Below the pieces are notes generated by a model. That model worked only from the letters and a program-made list of their open reading frames with translations. It made no database searches and had not been told where the DNA came from. Made by a program: the position numbers and the translations under genes. From positions 243,705 through 307,704 of the forward strand of contig NZ_KB890762.1 in NCBI RefSeq assembly GCF_000373265.1: a DNA stretch of 64,000 nt. Reading direction: 5' to 3'. This stretch comes from Pontibacter roseus DSM 17521 (GTDB lineage: Bacteria; Bacteroidota; Bacteroidia; Cytophagales; Hymenobacteraceae). Each line of letters starts with the position of its first letter. Position 1 is the first letter of the stretch. Positions 1 through 8,213 of this stretch are shown piece after piece.

Positions 1-189
1 GGTGCCACGCCGCCCAAAATAGAGAACCACAGGATTTCGGATGTCAACCTGCTGCAATACCCCGACTATGTGCAGGGCTACAAGGAGCAGGCGCACAGAC
101 GTAAAAAAGGAAAGGTCCTGGCAGGAGTGGGAATTGGCGTCGGTATTCAGCTCACAGCCATGATGCTGCTGATGGCCGTCATGTACTAG
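1..189 (+). CDS. C-terminal fragment of an unknown protein ending in a membrane helix
   Basis: The reading frame is open from the first base to a TAG stop at 187-189, giving the last 62 residues of a protein that begins outside the window. A charged stretch rich in Lys and Arg (around residues 28-40 of the fragment) is followed by a hydrophobic Gly/Val/Met-rich segment of about 22 residues that reaches the C terminus, so the protein is probably anchored by a C-terminal transmembrane helix with basic residues on the cytoplasmic side. The family cannot be named from this fragment. It is convergent with the ars genes across a strong hairpin. Confidence 0.6.
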   Translation, partial: GATPPKIENHRISDVNLLQYPDYVQGYKEQAHRRKKGKVLAGVGIGVGIQLTAMMLLMAVMY

Positions 190-202
190 CTGGAGACGAC
201 AG

Positions 203-238
203 AAAGGAAGGCCACCTCGTACGAGGTGGCCTTCCTTT
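203..238. terminator. Bidirectional terminator-like palindrome
   Basis: A perfect 36-bp palindrome (18-bp arms) lies between the stop of the leftmost gene (189) and the stop of arsM (261). Its position between two convergent genes fits a bidirectional terminator. The T-run is short on both strands, so termination strength is uncertain. Confidence 0.75.
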
Positions 239-260
239 ACTCTTAGAGAGAGTGACAAAT

Positions 261-1100
261 CTAGCAGCAGCCGGGCGCACAGCAGGCGTCTTCCAATGGC
301 TTGACACCATATACCGTGATGCTGTAAATCCCGGTGTTGCTTTCTCGGAAGGCTTGTATACCTGCCTCATCCAAATAGTCGCGCAGGATTTCGTCCGGCA
401 CCTGAATGGCCTTCTCCTTCTGCACCATGATGTTCTCGAATCCGGCCTCACGGATAATCTGCAGGTAGTCCTCTTTCTGGATGGCGCCCGACACGCAGCC
501 GGCGTACATCTCACTGGCCTGCACAATGCCTGCCGGAAGCTCGCCCACCAGCACCACATCCGAAATGCTGAAGTGCCCGCCTGGTTTGAGTATGCGGAAG
601 GTCTCGGCAAAAGCCTTGCGTTTGTCCGGCACCAGGTTGAGCACGCAGTTGCTGATGACCACATCGGCCCGGTTAGCGGCTATCGGCATCGCCTCAATCT
701 CTCCCTGGCGGAACTCCACGTTGTTGAAGCCCAACTTGTCGGCGTTCTCACGCGCTTTGGCCACCATGGCTTCCGTCATGTCCAGGCCAATCACCTTGCC
801 GCTCTCGCCGGTCAGGGCGCGTGCCACGAAGCAGTCGTTGCCGGCTCCGGAGCCCAAATCCACCACCGTGTCGCCCTTTTTGATTTGAGCGAACTCAGTA
901 GGCACGCCACAGCCCAGCCCCAAGTCTGCATCGGGGTTATAACCTTCCAGTTCCGAGTAATTGTCAGCGAAAATGGCGTAGTCCACTGTGCCGCAGCCGG
1001 TGGCGCCACAACAGGAGGCTTCGTTCTGCTCTTTACTTTGCAGCGCTATCTCGCTGTACTTGTCCTTTACGATTTTCTTTAGTTCTTCTGCGTTGTTCAT
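261..1100 (-). CDS. arsM: Arsenite S-adenosylmethionine methyltransferase ArsM
   Basis: ArsM methylates cytoplasmic As(III) using S-adenosylmethionine, giving methylated and finally volatile arsenic species. The 279-residue protein has the class I methyltransferase motif DLGSGAGND near residues 81-89. Four cysteines, C36, C64, C152 (in SNCVLNL) and C202, match the conserved As(III)-binding set of the family in order, and two of the spacings (28 and 50) match those of characterised ArsM proteins. The C terminus is Cys-rich (CCAPGCC), as in many bacterial ArsM proteins. It lies 52 bp downstream of arsR on the same strand with its own operator-like palindrome between them, so it is probably arsenite-induced. 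No arsB, arsC or acr3 gene is adjacent, so detoxification here depends on methylation or on genes elsewhere. Confidence 0.93.
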   Translation of the reverse strand: MNNAEELKKIVKDKYSEIALQSKEQNEASCCGATGCGTVDYAIFADNYSELEGYNPDADLGLGCGVPTEFAQIKKGDTVVDLGSGAGNDCFVARALTGESGKVIGLDMTEAMVAKARENADKLGFNNVEFRQGEIEAMPIAANRADVVISNCVLNLVPDKRKAFAETFRILKPGGHFSISDVVLVGELPAGIVQASEMYAGCVSGAIQKEDYLQIIREAGFENIMVQKEKAIQVPDEILRDYLDEAGIQAFRESNTGIYSITVYGVKPLEDACCAPGCC

Positions 1101-1119
1101 GATTTCCTGAATTTAATTT

Positions 1120-1135
1120 ATCGGTAAATTACGAT
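1120..1135. promoter_or_regulatory. Second ArsR-type operator candidate, in the arsR-arsM spacer
   Basis: ATCGGTAAATTACGAT is an imperfect inverted repeat (ATCG/CGAT ends) that closely resembles the palindrome upstream of arsR (1499-1514). It sits 20 bp before the arsM start. The similarity of the two sites, each followed by GATGATA, suggests both are bound by the ArsR protein. This is inference. Confidence 0.55.
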
Positions 1136-1152
1136 GATATAAGTCAAATTTT

Positions 1153-1485
1153 TTAGCAGCAGCTGCTACCACAGGAGGTATAATCGGCAAAGAAAGCGTC
1201 CAGCAACTGCTGCGCCTGTTTCCAGGTCTGCTCGTTGATGCAGTAGCATACCTTCTTGCCGTCTATATCGCCCTGTATCAGCCCTGCCTCCTTCAGCTCC
1301 TTCAGGTGCTGCGACACCGTAGACTGCGATAGTGGGAGCTCCTCCACAATGTCGCCGCAGATGCAGGCCCTGCGCTCCAGCAGGATGCGCAGAATGGCAA
1401 CACGGGCGGGGTGGGCCATCGCCTTGGCTAAAGCAGCCAACTCGATATCTGCTTTTGTGAACTGTTCTGTCTTCGTCTGTCCCAT
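1153..1485 (-). CDS. arsR: ArsR/SmtB-family winged-helix repressor
   Basis: This 110-residue metalloregulator would repress its own gene and arsM until As(III) binds. Residues about 20-80 form the winged helix, with the recognition-helix motif [18 protein letters not shown] Cys pair C41-x-C43 (ACICGDI) stands just before it, where arsenic-sensing members carry thiols, and the C terminus adds CGSSCC. The start was placed at Met 1485 rather than the in-frame Met at 1533, because the extra 16 residues would read through the palindromic operator at 1499-1514 and are unlike the family. arsM follows on the same strand. Confidence 0.9.
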   Translation of the reverse strand: MGQTKTEQFTKADIELAALAKAMAHPARVAILRILLERRACICGDIVEELPLSQSTVSQHLKELKEAGLIQGDIDGKKVCYCINEQTWKQAQQLLDAFFADYTSCGSSCC

Positions 1486-1498
1486 GTGGTTTGTTCTT

Positions 1499-1514
1499 AT
1501 CGTAATTATACGAT
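1499..1514. promoter_or_regulatory. ArsR operator candidate upstream of arsR
   Basis: ATCGTAATTATACGAT is an inverted repeat with 6-bp arms (ATCGTA/TACGAT) and a 4-bp centre, located 13 bp upstream of the arsR start. Its AT-rich dyad form and position fit autoregulation by an ArsR/SmtB protein. A related site precedes arsM. Confidence 0.65.
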
Positions 1515-1771
1515 GATAAAAATATTTTAGCAACTGTTATCTCTGTTTTTTTCGTAGCCGGGCCAGTCGTGTGATACCTATCACATTCCCCTTATAGCAA
1601 TATAGCCCACGCTATACCTGATTTCTACTGCATAATACAAGAGAGTATACCTGCAACAGTTATAGGCAGTACTCAGAAGTGGGTATTATTATGATAAAAC
1701 ATATATTAAATTTTATTAATCCATTGATTAGTTATTCCTTGCAGCACATTTCCTTAACCTAAAGACATATA

Positions 1772-3352
1772 ATGAAGAAATTTTACGCTTTGTGTCTTCT
1801 AGCCTCCTGCTTCGTTGTGAATAGCTGCGAATTAGCCGACGTGAAACCAGAAGACCCCAAATTCGAACGCATCAGTGATGTGAGTCAGGCGCTCCCTTAC
1901 CAGACGGTCGCCTTCGGAGGCAACCGCTATCCGGGTGGGGCAGAGGACTACCGGATGTACTTCGGCAGCACCGAGGTATCGGTCAGCAAACTTAGCGGTG
2001 ATTCCATCTATGCCTTCGTTCCGCTGGAGGTGCAGCCGGGCCGACAGGAGGTGAAACTGGAATACATGGGAAAAGCACATGGACTGGGCACCGTAGAGGT
2101 GCTGGATTGGGAGACGGCGGCACCGCACGGCGTTGCCTATTTCGAGACGGGTGACCCGGAGCATCCCTATCACATCACCGACAAGGATAACAATGGCATC
2201 ATCCCGCACTACACCGCCGGTAAGCTGGACAAGCTCTACATCCACAGCCACAGGGGCGACAATTACGTGATTTACCTCAACGAAGATGGTTTCCCGGCTT
2301 CGTACCATACCGGAAAAGAAACAGTGCTGTTTGGGGGGTATAACCTCGAAAAAGGCACCGTGAACATCGCCCGCTTCCCGAATGACAACATCGATGCCGC
2401 TACGTACCAGTACGGCATTGCGCTGGGCCCCACTGATTTAGCGGTGCTGCTGAACGCCCGCAACGGACGCTTCGCCAACGGCAGGTATGCCGGTGCCGCC
2501 ACGGAAGTCGGAACCGCCCTGTCGCTGATAGGCACGGTCTTCAACATGACGGGCTGCATTGTGGGAGTGGGCCTAGCGGTTGGTGCTCCTCCGCTCACCT
2601 TGTTGGCGGGTGCCGGTCTCGCGGTTACCTGTGCTTCTGCGGTCTATGATGTGGTGAAACTCATCAACCCGGAGCAGGACAACATACTAGGTAGCCACTT
2701 GCAGTCCTACTATGGCGTGAAAATGAGCCTGATAGACTGCCTGAGCCTGGCCTCAAAACCGAAGAATGCGAAAGACCTGTACGATGGTATGTACGGCTGC
2801 TATAGTCTGGCACTGGAGGCCGCCAAAGGAGCAGATTACGTATACTCGGAGCTCACCAAGACGCGTGCCAAGGACTTCCAGCGTATGGATGCCATCCTGG
2901 CCTCCGGCTACGGCGACATCAAAATAACGCTGGACTGGAACACAGACGCTGACATCGACCTGTGGGTAATTGACCCCTATGGCGAAAAAATATATTACGG
3001 CAACCCCAAGTCCATCGTCAGCCAGGGGGAACTTGATTTGGACGACACCGATGGCGGTGGTCCTGAGAACGTGTTCTGGCCAACGAACCAGGCACCATTC
3101 GGAACCTATCGGGTACAGGTACACTATTTCGGACCTTCAACAGGCGGCAGAACCTCTTATCGGGTCATCATCAACAACTTCGGCAAATCCAAGACCTTCA
3201 CAGGCGCCTTGTCTTACGAACAAGTGGCGACGGTGGCTATCTTCAACGCGAACCAACCTTGGGGTGGTGCCGGCGGCAGAGTGGCAGCCCCAGTGATTGA
3301 ACTGGTAGACAGGAACGGACTGCCGCGCAAACTATACCCCACAAAGCCTTAG
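1772..3352 (+). CDS. Lipoprotein with hydrophobic Gly-rich segment and C-terminal DUF2135/YfaP-like domain
   Basis: The 526-residue protein begins with a lipoprotein signal peptide ending in VVNSC (Cys19). Residues about 30-110 look like an IPT/Ig-type beta domain. A long hydrophobic Gly/Ala/Leu-rich stretch (about 250-295) could form a membrane hairpin. The end (about 383-500) carries a DUF2135/YfaP-like beta domain with the acidic motifs DADIDLWVIDP and DLDDTDGGGPE, a pattern typical of calcium-dependent extracellular domains. The exact function is not known. Nothing in the neighbours explains it: it is monocistronic, with a bidirectional terminator behind it at 3378-3418. Confidence 0.65.
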   Translation: MKKFYALCLLASCFVVNSCELADVKPEDPKFERISDVSQALPYQTVAFGGNRYPGGAEDYRMYFGSTEVSVSKLSGDSIYAFVPLEVQPGRQEVKLEYMGKAHGLGTVEVLDWETAAPHGVAYFETGDPEHPYHITDKDNNGIIPHYTAGKLDKLYIHSHRGDNYVIYLNEDGFPASYHTGKETVLFGGYNLEKGTVNIARFPNDNIDAATYQYGIALGPTDLAVLLNARNGRFANGRYAGAATEVGTALSLIGTVFNMTGCIVGVGLAVGAPPLTLLAGAGLAVTCASAVYDVVKLINPEQDNILGSHLQSYYGVKMSLIDCLSLASKPKNAKDLYDGMYGCYSLALEAAKGADYVYSELTKTRAKDFQRMDAILASGYGDIKITLDWNTDADIDLWVIDPYGEKIYYGNPKSIVSQGELDLDDTDGGGPENVFWPTNQAPFGTYRVQVHYFGPSTGGRTSYRVIINNFGKSKTFTGALSYEQVATVAIFNANQPWGGAGGRVAAPVIELVDRNGLPRKLYPTKP

Positions 3353-3377
3353 TGTAAGCATACCTTCCGTTTTGATG

Positions 3378-3418
3378 AAAAAACACAGGCAGCCATCCCA
3401 TAGCTGCCTGTGTTTTTT
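3378..3418. terminator. Bidirectional rho-independent terminator
   Basis: Perfect 16-bp arms (AAAAAACACAGGCAGC and its complement) are separated by a 9-nt loop. The stem begins with six A and ends with six T, so it can terminate transcription on both strands. It sits between the convergent genes ending at 3352 and 3437. Confidence 0.9.
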
Positions 3419-3436
3419 GCGCCTGCCACCCAAATG

Positions 3437-4309
3437 CTATACCTGCGCCACCTCCCGGATGTTCCTGAAGAGGAACACACTGCTAAGCACGGTGAGGAGG
3501 TTGAAGGTAGGAATGATAAAGATGACTGGAATCACGTTGTAGTCCAGCAGGGCAATAGCCACGACCTTAGCGGTGAGGGCCGTCATCAGCAGGGAAAGAA
3601 ACACGAAGTAGACGGGCGCGAAGAGATAGCCCCAGGTACGCTTGCGGATGAATAGCATACCTGTCACGAAGCCAGAAGGAAGTAACAATCCCAGGTCCAG
3701 CCCCTGCACCACCAGCGTCGTGTAATGCTCCACCTGCACCGGCACCACCGTGCCCTCCAGCAGCGGCGGCACCACAATTCCCAGCCAAAGCAGGGCAATG
3801 GAAACGGTCACGAAAATGAGAAAGCCACCAGTGAGCCGATTCGGGGTGGAGGCCAGGAAGGCGGAAGGAAGCTGCTTTCTGTCCAGAGAAAACAGGGTGA
3901 GCAAAAAGGAGAAGAAGGTAGTGCCGAGCAGGAACACGTACACCAGGAAGAGCGCGTTGTACATGCCCATGAGCAGGTAAAAGAGGTATGTCACCAGGAA
4001 GTAACCCAGAATACCGGCCAGCAGAAGCCGACCTTTGAGGGAGCCGGACCTAGCCCATAGCAAGGCAAGCAATAGGAGCGGGATACCCAGCAACAGCGTC
4101 ACGTAGTCTTGTGCTATACCTTGCGGCGCCACCTCAGCTGACATGTGCTGGTATACGCCGCGCCCATAAATGGTCACGGTTTCGCCTCGGATGGACTCGT
4201 GCTGGTAAGGTCCCGGACCTTCCGTGGACAAAATGCCAGTGAGGGTGGCTACAGCTGCCGCCAGGGCAATCAGGACCACCAATAGGCTGATAACCGATTT
4301 CTGCTTCAT
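3437..4309 (-). CDS. Polytopic inner-membrane protein of unknown function
   Basis: The 290-residue protein has about eight predicted membrane helices: one near residues 7-27, then an external loop of roughly 45 residues, then helices from about 70 onwards to near residue 280. The loop after the first helix is rich in Gly, Tyr and His (GPGPYQHES, YGRGVYQHM), which places it outside the membrane. No transporter signature or catalytic motif was recognised. It has its own upstream gap of about 100 bp before the next feature and shares the bidirectional terminator at 3378-3418 with the lipoprotein gene on the other side. Confidence 0.6.
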   Translation of the reverse strand: MKQKSVISLLVVLIALAAAVATLTGILSTEGPGPYQHESIRGETVTIYGRGVYQHMSAEVAPQGIAQDYVTLLLGIPLLLLALLWARSGSLKGRLLLAGILGYFLVTYLFYLLMGMYNALFLVYVFLLGTTFFSFLLTLFSLDRKQLPSAFLASTPNRLTGGFLIFVTVSIALLWLGIVVPPLLEGTVVPVQVEHYTTLVVQGLDLGLLLPSGFVTGMLFIRKRTWGYLFAPVYFVFLSLLMTALTAKVVAIALLDYNVIPVIFIIPTFNLLTVLSSVFLFRNIREVAQV

Positions 4310-4410
4310 GGAAGAGGTGCTACAGCAGTCAATATAGCTCCGTACAACCGCCTAAAAAATGACGAAAATCAGCGACAACGTCCAGTAGGGAAATATTCCG
4401 TTCCCGTACC

Positions 4411-4860
4411 TTAACGTTCCAACTGGCGCATCATCATCTGCAGGCAACCGGAATCCATGGAGCCGCGGCGTTGCATGCGCTGCATCAGGTGGCCCATGAT
4501 GGCACGGTTATCCAGCATCATATCCGACAGCATGCTGCAGGCGGCGGTGTCGGTGGCGCAGAGTGTTGTTAGCTGCTGCAGGTGCACCTGCATTTGTTGC
4601 CTGTTCATGGCAGCCATACCTGCTGTGTCACCGGCCATGCCGCGGCCCTGCATCTGCCCTCTGCTGCCGGGTCCGCCCATGTTGTAGTCGCGCATCCGTG
4701 CCATCATCTCTTCGCGCAGCTGTTCATCTTCCAGTATGGCCGTGTAAACCTGCGTGCGTTTTTCCTCGTCCTGCAGCATTTCCTTCGCATTGCCTGAGCC
4801 CTGGCAACCGGCCATGGCCAGCAAGAGGCAGGAGAGCAGCGTCAGGTATACCTTGTTCAT
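4411..4860 (-). CDS. Small methionine-rich lipoprotein
   Basis: The 149-residue protein has a lipoprotein signal peptide ending in LLAMAGC. The mature part is strongly enriched in Met and Gln, with clusters such as EEMMARMR, QGRGM, NRQQMQVH, SDMMLD and LQMMMRQ. Such Met-rich periplasmic proteins often bind Cu(I) or Ag(I), but this is inferred from composition only and no established copper domain is seen. The start was placed at Met 4860, because the longer in-frame start at 4920 would put 20 charged residues before the signal peptide. It lies 69 bp downstream of the sugar dehydrogenase start region, on the same strand, and could be co-transcribed with it. Confidence 0.65.
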   Translation of the reverse strand: MNKVYLTLLSCLLLAMAGCQGSGNAKEMLQDEEKRTQVYTAILEDEQLREEMMARMRDYNMGGPGSRGQMQGRGMAGDTAGMAAMNRQQMQVHLQQLTTLCATDTAACSMLSDMMLDNRAIMGHLMQRMQRRGSMDSGCLQMMMRQLER

Positions 4861-4929
4861 GGTTTCGTGTTTATCTGTTCTTACAGCTTTGCAATAGCGT
4901 TTTGTAACACATCCCTTCAATCTGAGTAC

Positions 4930-6186
4930 TTATTGGGCGCGTGGCGCCACCTTCCAGAGCTCCCCGTTCTGCTGGTCTGTCACAAGAAAGAGCGCGCCGT
5001 CTGGTCCCTGTTTCACGTCGCGGATGCGCTGCTTGCGGTCTGTGAGTAGGTGCTCTTCGCCTTTCACCCGGCCGTTTTCCAATACCAGTCGCACCAGGCG
5101 CATCTCTTTGAGCGCCCCTACAAACAGACTGCCTTTCCAGTCAGGGAAGGCGTTGCCGCTGTAGAATTGCGCACCTGAAGGAGCAATTACCGGGTCCCAG
5201 TAATAAACGGGCTGCACAAAGCCTTCGCGCTGGGTCACGGCATTGGGTATGGGTTGACCAGAGTATTCAGTGCCATAGGTGACCAGCGGCCAGCCATAAT
5301 TCTTGCCTTTCTCCACCAGGTTCAGTTCATCGCCTCCTTTGGGGCCCATCTCCACCACCCAGAACCTGCCTTCCGAATCGACGGCGGCGGCCTGTACGTT
5401 GCGGTGCCCCACGCTCCATATTTCAGGCAGCGCGCCCTTCTCGTTTACGAAAGGATTGTCCTTCGGCACGGAGCCATCTGGGGCGATGCGCACCACTTTG
5501 CCCATGTGGCTGTCCATGTGCTGCGCCTGCGGACGAATCTCGATGTCAGAACGCTCACCTAAGGTCACGAGCAGCATGCCGTCCCGGTCAAATGCGATGC
5601 GGGAACCGTAGTGCATAGTGCCATCATAAGTGGGCTGTGCCTGGAAAATCACCCGGACCTGCTCCACCCGGCTGCGGTCTTCGGAGAGTACGCCGCGCGC
5701 CACACTGGTGCCGTTCCCTCCCTTGCGGGGTTCCGTAAAACTCCAGTAAATGGTGCGGTCTGAGCTGAAGTCGGGGCTGAGCGCCACATCCAGCAGGCCT
5801 CCCTGTCCGCGGTCATCCACCTTGGGCACACCTGTGATGGGATTGCCCACCTGGCCCGAGGCCGAGATGATGCGCAGACGGCCGGGCTTCTCGGTCACGA
5901 GCAGGTCGCCGGTTGGAAGTGGCTCCACCGCCCAAGGCTTCTCCAGTCCCTTCGTAATCACTTGCACATCAAAGGCTACATCGGACTTGATGCCGCAGGC
6001 GCGGGTCTGTCCTTCAAAGGCGGGCTTCTGCGTAGGGTCACTTGCCTCACGGGTTTCCAGCGGCTGACAGTCCTGGGGTGTCTCGACCTCTGCCTGTGTC
6101 GTGTTGTCTTCCGGGCTGTTGGTGCAGCCAAACGTCATAGTGGCCAGCAGTACGGCAGGTAGGAGAATTCTTGTAGAAAGGCTCAT
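4930..6186 (-). CDS. PQQ-dependent sugar dehydrogenase family lipoprotein (YliI/Asd type)
   Basis: The 418-residue protein has a lipoprotein signal (TMTFGC) followed by a linker and the six-bladed propeller of the glucose/sorbosone dehydrogenase family. Visible family motifs are GLEKPWAVEPLPTGDLLVTE near the start of the domain, GGLLDVALSPDF, GRFWVVEMGPKGGDELN and NYGWPLVTYG. Characterised members oxidise aldose sugars at the cell surface with PQQ as cofactor. Two cysteines precede the domain (QDC, ACG) and may be disulfide-bonded. No PQQ synthesis genes are nearby, so PQQ would have to be imported or made elsewhere. Its substrate cannot be predicted. Confidence 0.88.
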   Translation of the reverse strand: MSLSTRILLPAVLLATMTFGCTNSPEDNTTQAEVETPQDCQPLETREASDPTQKPAFEGQTRACGIKSDVAFDVQVITKGLEKPWAVEPLPTGDLLVTEKPGRLRIISASGQVGNPITGVPKVDDRGQGGLLDVALSPDFSSDRTIYWSFTEPRKGGNGTSVARGVLSEDRSRVEQVRVIFQAQPTYDGTMHYGSRIAFDRDGMLLVTLGERSDIEIRPQAQHMDSHMGKVVRIAPDGSVPKDNPFVNEKGALPEIWSVGHRNVQAAAVDSEGRFWVVEMGPKGGDELNLVEKGKNYGWPLVTYGTEYSGQPIPNAVTQREGFVQPVYYWDPVIAPSGAQFYSGNAFPDWKGSLFVGALKEMRLVRLVLENGRVKGEEHLLTDRKQRIRDVKQGPDGALFLVTDQQNGELWKVAPRAQ

Positions 6187-6441
6187 AGTTTTATGTTGGT
6201 TGAGGTGGTCTTCTATATATCGTCTTCATTTTACTGTTTTGGGACAGGTAAAGTTTAAGCGACAGGTTGGTTGGGGTTTAGTGCATCCAGGTACGGCAAA
6301 ACAGAAGGTCTTGGGAAAGCGGCCGATTACGGGTTAGTGGGGGAGAGGCAAGCGGGTAGCGATGCACACACAAGTGTAAGGATATCTCTATACCTGTTGC
6401 ATCCAGTGTCGGCTTATCCCTTCTGGCTGGAGCGGGATAGG

Positions 6442-6858
6442 TCAGGTATCCACCTGATGGCTGAGCCACTCCAGGGCATCCATTTTATGGGAAAAGAACC
6501 TGATTTCAGGGCTGCTGTCATTTCCTTCTACCGGCTCTGGCAGCTCTTCCTCTGGGGGCAGCACATGGGCAATGTAGCGCACGCCGGCCTTGCTGGCCAC
6601 TTCTTTGTACCAGCTAGAGCGTGTCAGGTCGGCCAACACCTCAGTAGGTGCTTCAAAAAACTCCTGCTCATCGCTGATGATAGCACTGCAACCATAGCGT
6701 TGGAGCATCTCCATTAACCCGGCTTCCACTTTCTGGATGCTCTCGGCTGGAGCGGTGCCTTTCCAGATGATGCTCAGCGTATTGTTCATTTCCAGGTAGC
6801 GGAGTGTGCAGTACCGGCGGCCCAGGCTGTTGCGGTAGTACTTGTAAGGTCGCTTCAT
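6442..6858 (-). CDS. STAS/SpoIIAA-like small protein
   Basis: The 138-residue protein starts with a basic N terminus (KRPYKYYRNSLGRR) and then reads like the Bacteroidota SpoIIAA-like group: a beta strand with SIIWKGTAPAES, a helix with VEAGLMEMLQRYGCSAIISD, a Trp-rich turn (SSWYKEV) and a C-terminal helix with HKMDALEWLS. These proteins resemble STAS anti-sigma-antagonist folds, but few have been studied. No partner anti-sigma or kinase gene is adjacent. The protein may start at Met 24 (EMNNTLSII), which would remove the basic segment. The 255 bp between it and the dehydrogenase gene hold only two copies of the iterated TATACC motif. Confidence 0.55.
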   Translation of the reverse strand: MKRPYKYYRNSLGRRYCTLRYLEMNNTLSIIWKGTAPAESIQKVEAGLMEMLQRYGCSAIISDEQEFFEAPTEVLADLTRSSWYKEVASKAGVRYIAHVLPPEEELPEPVEGNDSSPEIRFFSHKMDALEWLSHQVDT

Positions 6859-7026
6859 AAGTAGGTATAACGGCAGGGCAGTGGCTGATGGTTATCGATA
6901 GCCTCCATACTCCGCAAATAAGCCATACCTATACCTGCATTACGAACAGTCCTGAAGGTGGATTGGACATTCCAGCAGAACCCTGAATTACGGGTGGAGC
7001 AGCAGCAGCATCCGGTTCAAATTCCG

Positions 7027-7034
7027 TACCTTTG
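7027..7034 (+). promoter_or_regulatory. Bacteroidota -7 promoter element
   Basis: TACCTTTG matches the Bacteroidota -7 consensus TAnnTTTG and lies 16 bp before the ATG at 7051. No clear -33 TTG box was seen at the expected distance, so the call rests on the -7 box and its position. Confidence 0.45.
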
Positions 7035-7050
7035 CAGGGTGAAGTACCCC

Positions 7051-7413
7051 ATGCGATACATGCTGCTGCTTGTTGCCATCCTGCTTGCCTGTGCAGGTAT
7101 TCGGCTGCCCAGCGACAGCCAAATGTACTACGGAGTGCAGCAGCAGGGTCAGGAGGCAGCTGCCAAGGCAAGCCTTTCGGGCGGCGAACTGCTCAAGTTC
7201 CCGTACCTGGCTCGGGCCGAAGAGCACCTGGGCGTGTTGCGTCACCTGCCCACGCCGCCCTTCCAGCCTCAGCCCAATGGGCTCATCTTAAACTCCAGCG
7301 CCTTCGAGTTGCGGATACAACGCCTGATGGCGCAGTACCTGTCGCAGGCAAGGTTCCTGCATCGGAGTCTAACGATTCGCGACATCATTTTCCCCTTCCA
7401 TTATTTCTGGTAA
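7051..7413 (+). CDS. Small secreted protein of unknown function
   Basis: The 120-residue protein begins with a signal peptide (MRYMLLLVAILLACAG) and has no recognised domain. The middle is Gln/Ala-rich (GVQQQGQEAAAKAS) and the end is aromatic (DIIFPFHYFW), a pattern seen in small Bacteroidota secreted proteins. The start at 7051 was chosen because it directly precedes the signal peptide and follows a TAnnTTTG element. The longer frame from 6958 would add 31 non-hydrophobic residues. A rho-independent terminator follows at 7437-7460, so the gene is monocistronic. Confidence 0.55.
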   Translation: MRYMLLLVAILLACAGIRLPSDSQMYYGVQQQGQEAAAKASLSGGELLKFPYLARAEEHLGVLRHLPTPPFQPQPNGLILNSSAFELRIQRLMAQYLSQARFLHRSLTIRDIIFPFHYFW

Positions 7414-7436
7414 TCCCGCTTTTACTTTCGTAGTGC

Positions 7437-7460
7437 GACCGGTCTGTCACCGGTCTTTTT
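7437..7460 (+). terminator. Rho-independent terminator
   Basis: A 7-bp GC-rich stem (GACCGGT/ACCGGTC) with a 5-nt loop is followed directly by five T. It lies 24 bp after the stop of the gene ending at 7413. Confidence 0.85.
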
Positions 7461-7543
7461 AAGCATCCGGACGCACGGGCAGCCTGTTATGGGGCTGCTT
7501 TGCGGTCAGGTGCATGTATTTGCATGTTAACCGAATTTTAAAA

Positions 7544-8041
7544 ATGGATTTAGAAACTATAGTCATCGGGCTTTTCGCATTGGCGGTGTTTGTGCTGCCT
7601 ATCTTGTACATCCAACGAAAACAAAAGGCGAAAGCGGGGAAGGCGCTGGGTAATTTCCTGGCTTTAGGCGAGCAGCACCAACTCCGGCTTACCCAACACG
7701 AATCATGGAACGAGTTCTACGCCATCGGTCTGGACGAGGGACAGCGGAAGCTGTTCTACCTGAACCAGCAGGAGGCGCAGGTGCCACCCATTGTAGTTGA
7801 CCTGACAGAGGTGAAAAAATGCGAGGTGGCCAACGAGTACCGGGAGCTGAACGGCAACCGCATCATCGACTTGATAGGCCTGCGCCTCACGTTCCGCAAC
7901 CCAGCGCAGCGGGAGCAGATTCTGGAGTTCTACAGCAAAGAGGGCAACACGATGCTGAGCGTCGAGTTGCAACTGGCCCGCAAGTGGAGCGACCGCATCA
8001 ACGCAGCCATCGCCACCCTGGCTCGGGTTGCGGTGAAATAA
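7544..8041 (+). CDS. Single-pass membrane protein of unknown function
   Basis: The 165-residue protein has one N-terminal membrane helix (residues about 5-25, IVIGLFALAVFVLPILYI) followed by a basic stretch (QRKQKAKAGK) and a soluble cytoplasmic domain with alternating beta strands and helices. The soluble part contains GLDEGQRKLFYLN and VDLTEVKKCEV, which suggests a PH-like beta fold as in several Bacteroidota membrane proteins of this size, but this is a guess. The start at 7544 removes ten upstream residues and places the helix at the N terminus. It is monocistronic with a terminator at 8074-8107. Confidence 0.6.
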   Translation: MDLETIVIGLFALAVFVLPILYIQRKQKAKAGKALGNFLALGEQHQLRLTQHESWNEFYAIGLDEGQRKLFYLNQQEAQVPPIVVDLTEVKKCEVANEYRELNGNRIIDLIGLRLTFRNPAQREQILEFYSKEGNTMLSVELQLARKWSDRINAAIATLARVAVK

Positions 8042-8073
8042 ACCTGTACCTGGCGCCTGTGCAGGCGATAGCT

Positions 8074-8107
8074 AAAACGGCTTCGGGTTTTTATCCGAAG
8101 CCGTTTT
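8074..8107. terminator. Rho-independent terminator
   Basis: Arms AAAACGGCTTCGG and CCGAAGCCGTTTT pair perfectly around an 8-nt loop, with a T-run on the plus strand. It lies 33 bp after the stop at 8041. Confidence 0.88.
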
Positions 8108-8213
8108 TATTTACTTAGAATATGGGTTTTGCTATACCTAGGGCAGGCATACCTAAGGCTTTTGGGCTATGACAACAGCTTGCCATATGCGGGGTTATTC
8201 CGTACATTCAGGT

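Noticed and set aside
252-1082. Long plus-strand frame opposite arsM
   Set aside because: It is an antisense shadow of arsM. The minus-strand frame carries the conserved methyltransferase motifs and the four arsenic-binding cysteines, and the plus frame has no recognisable domain.
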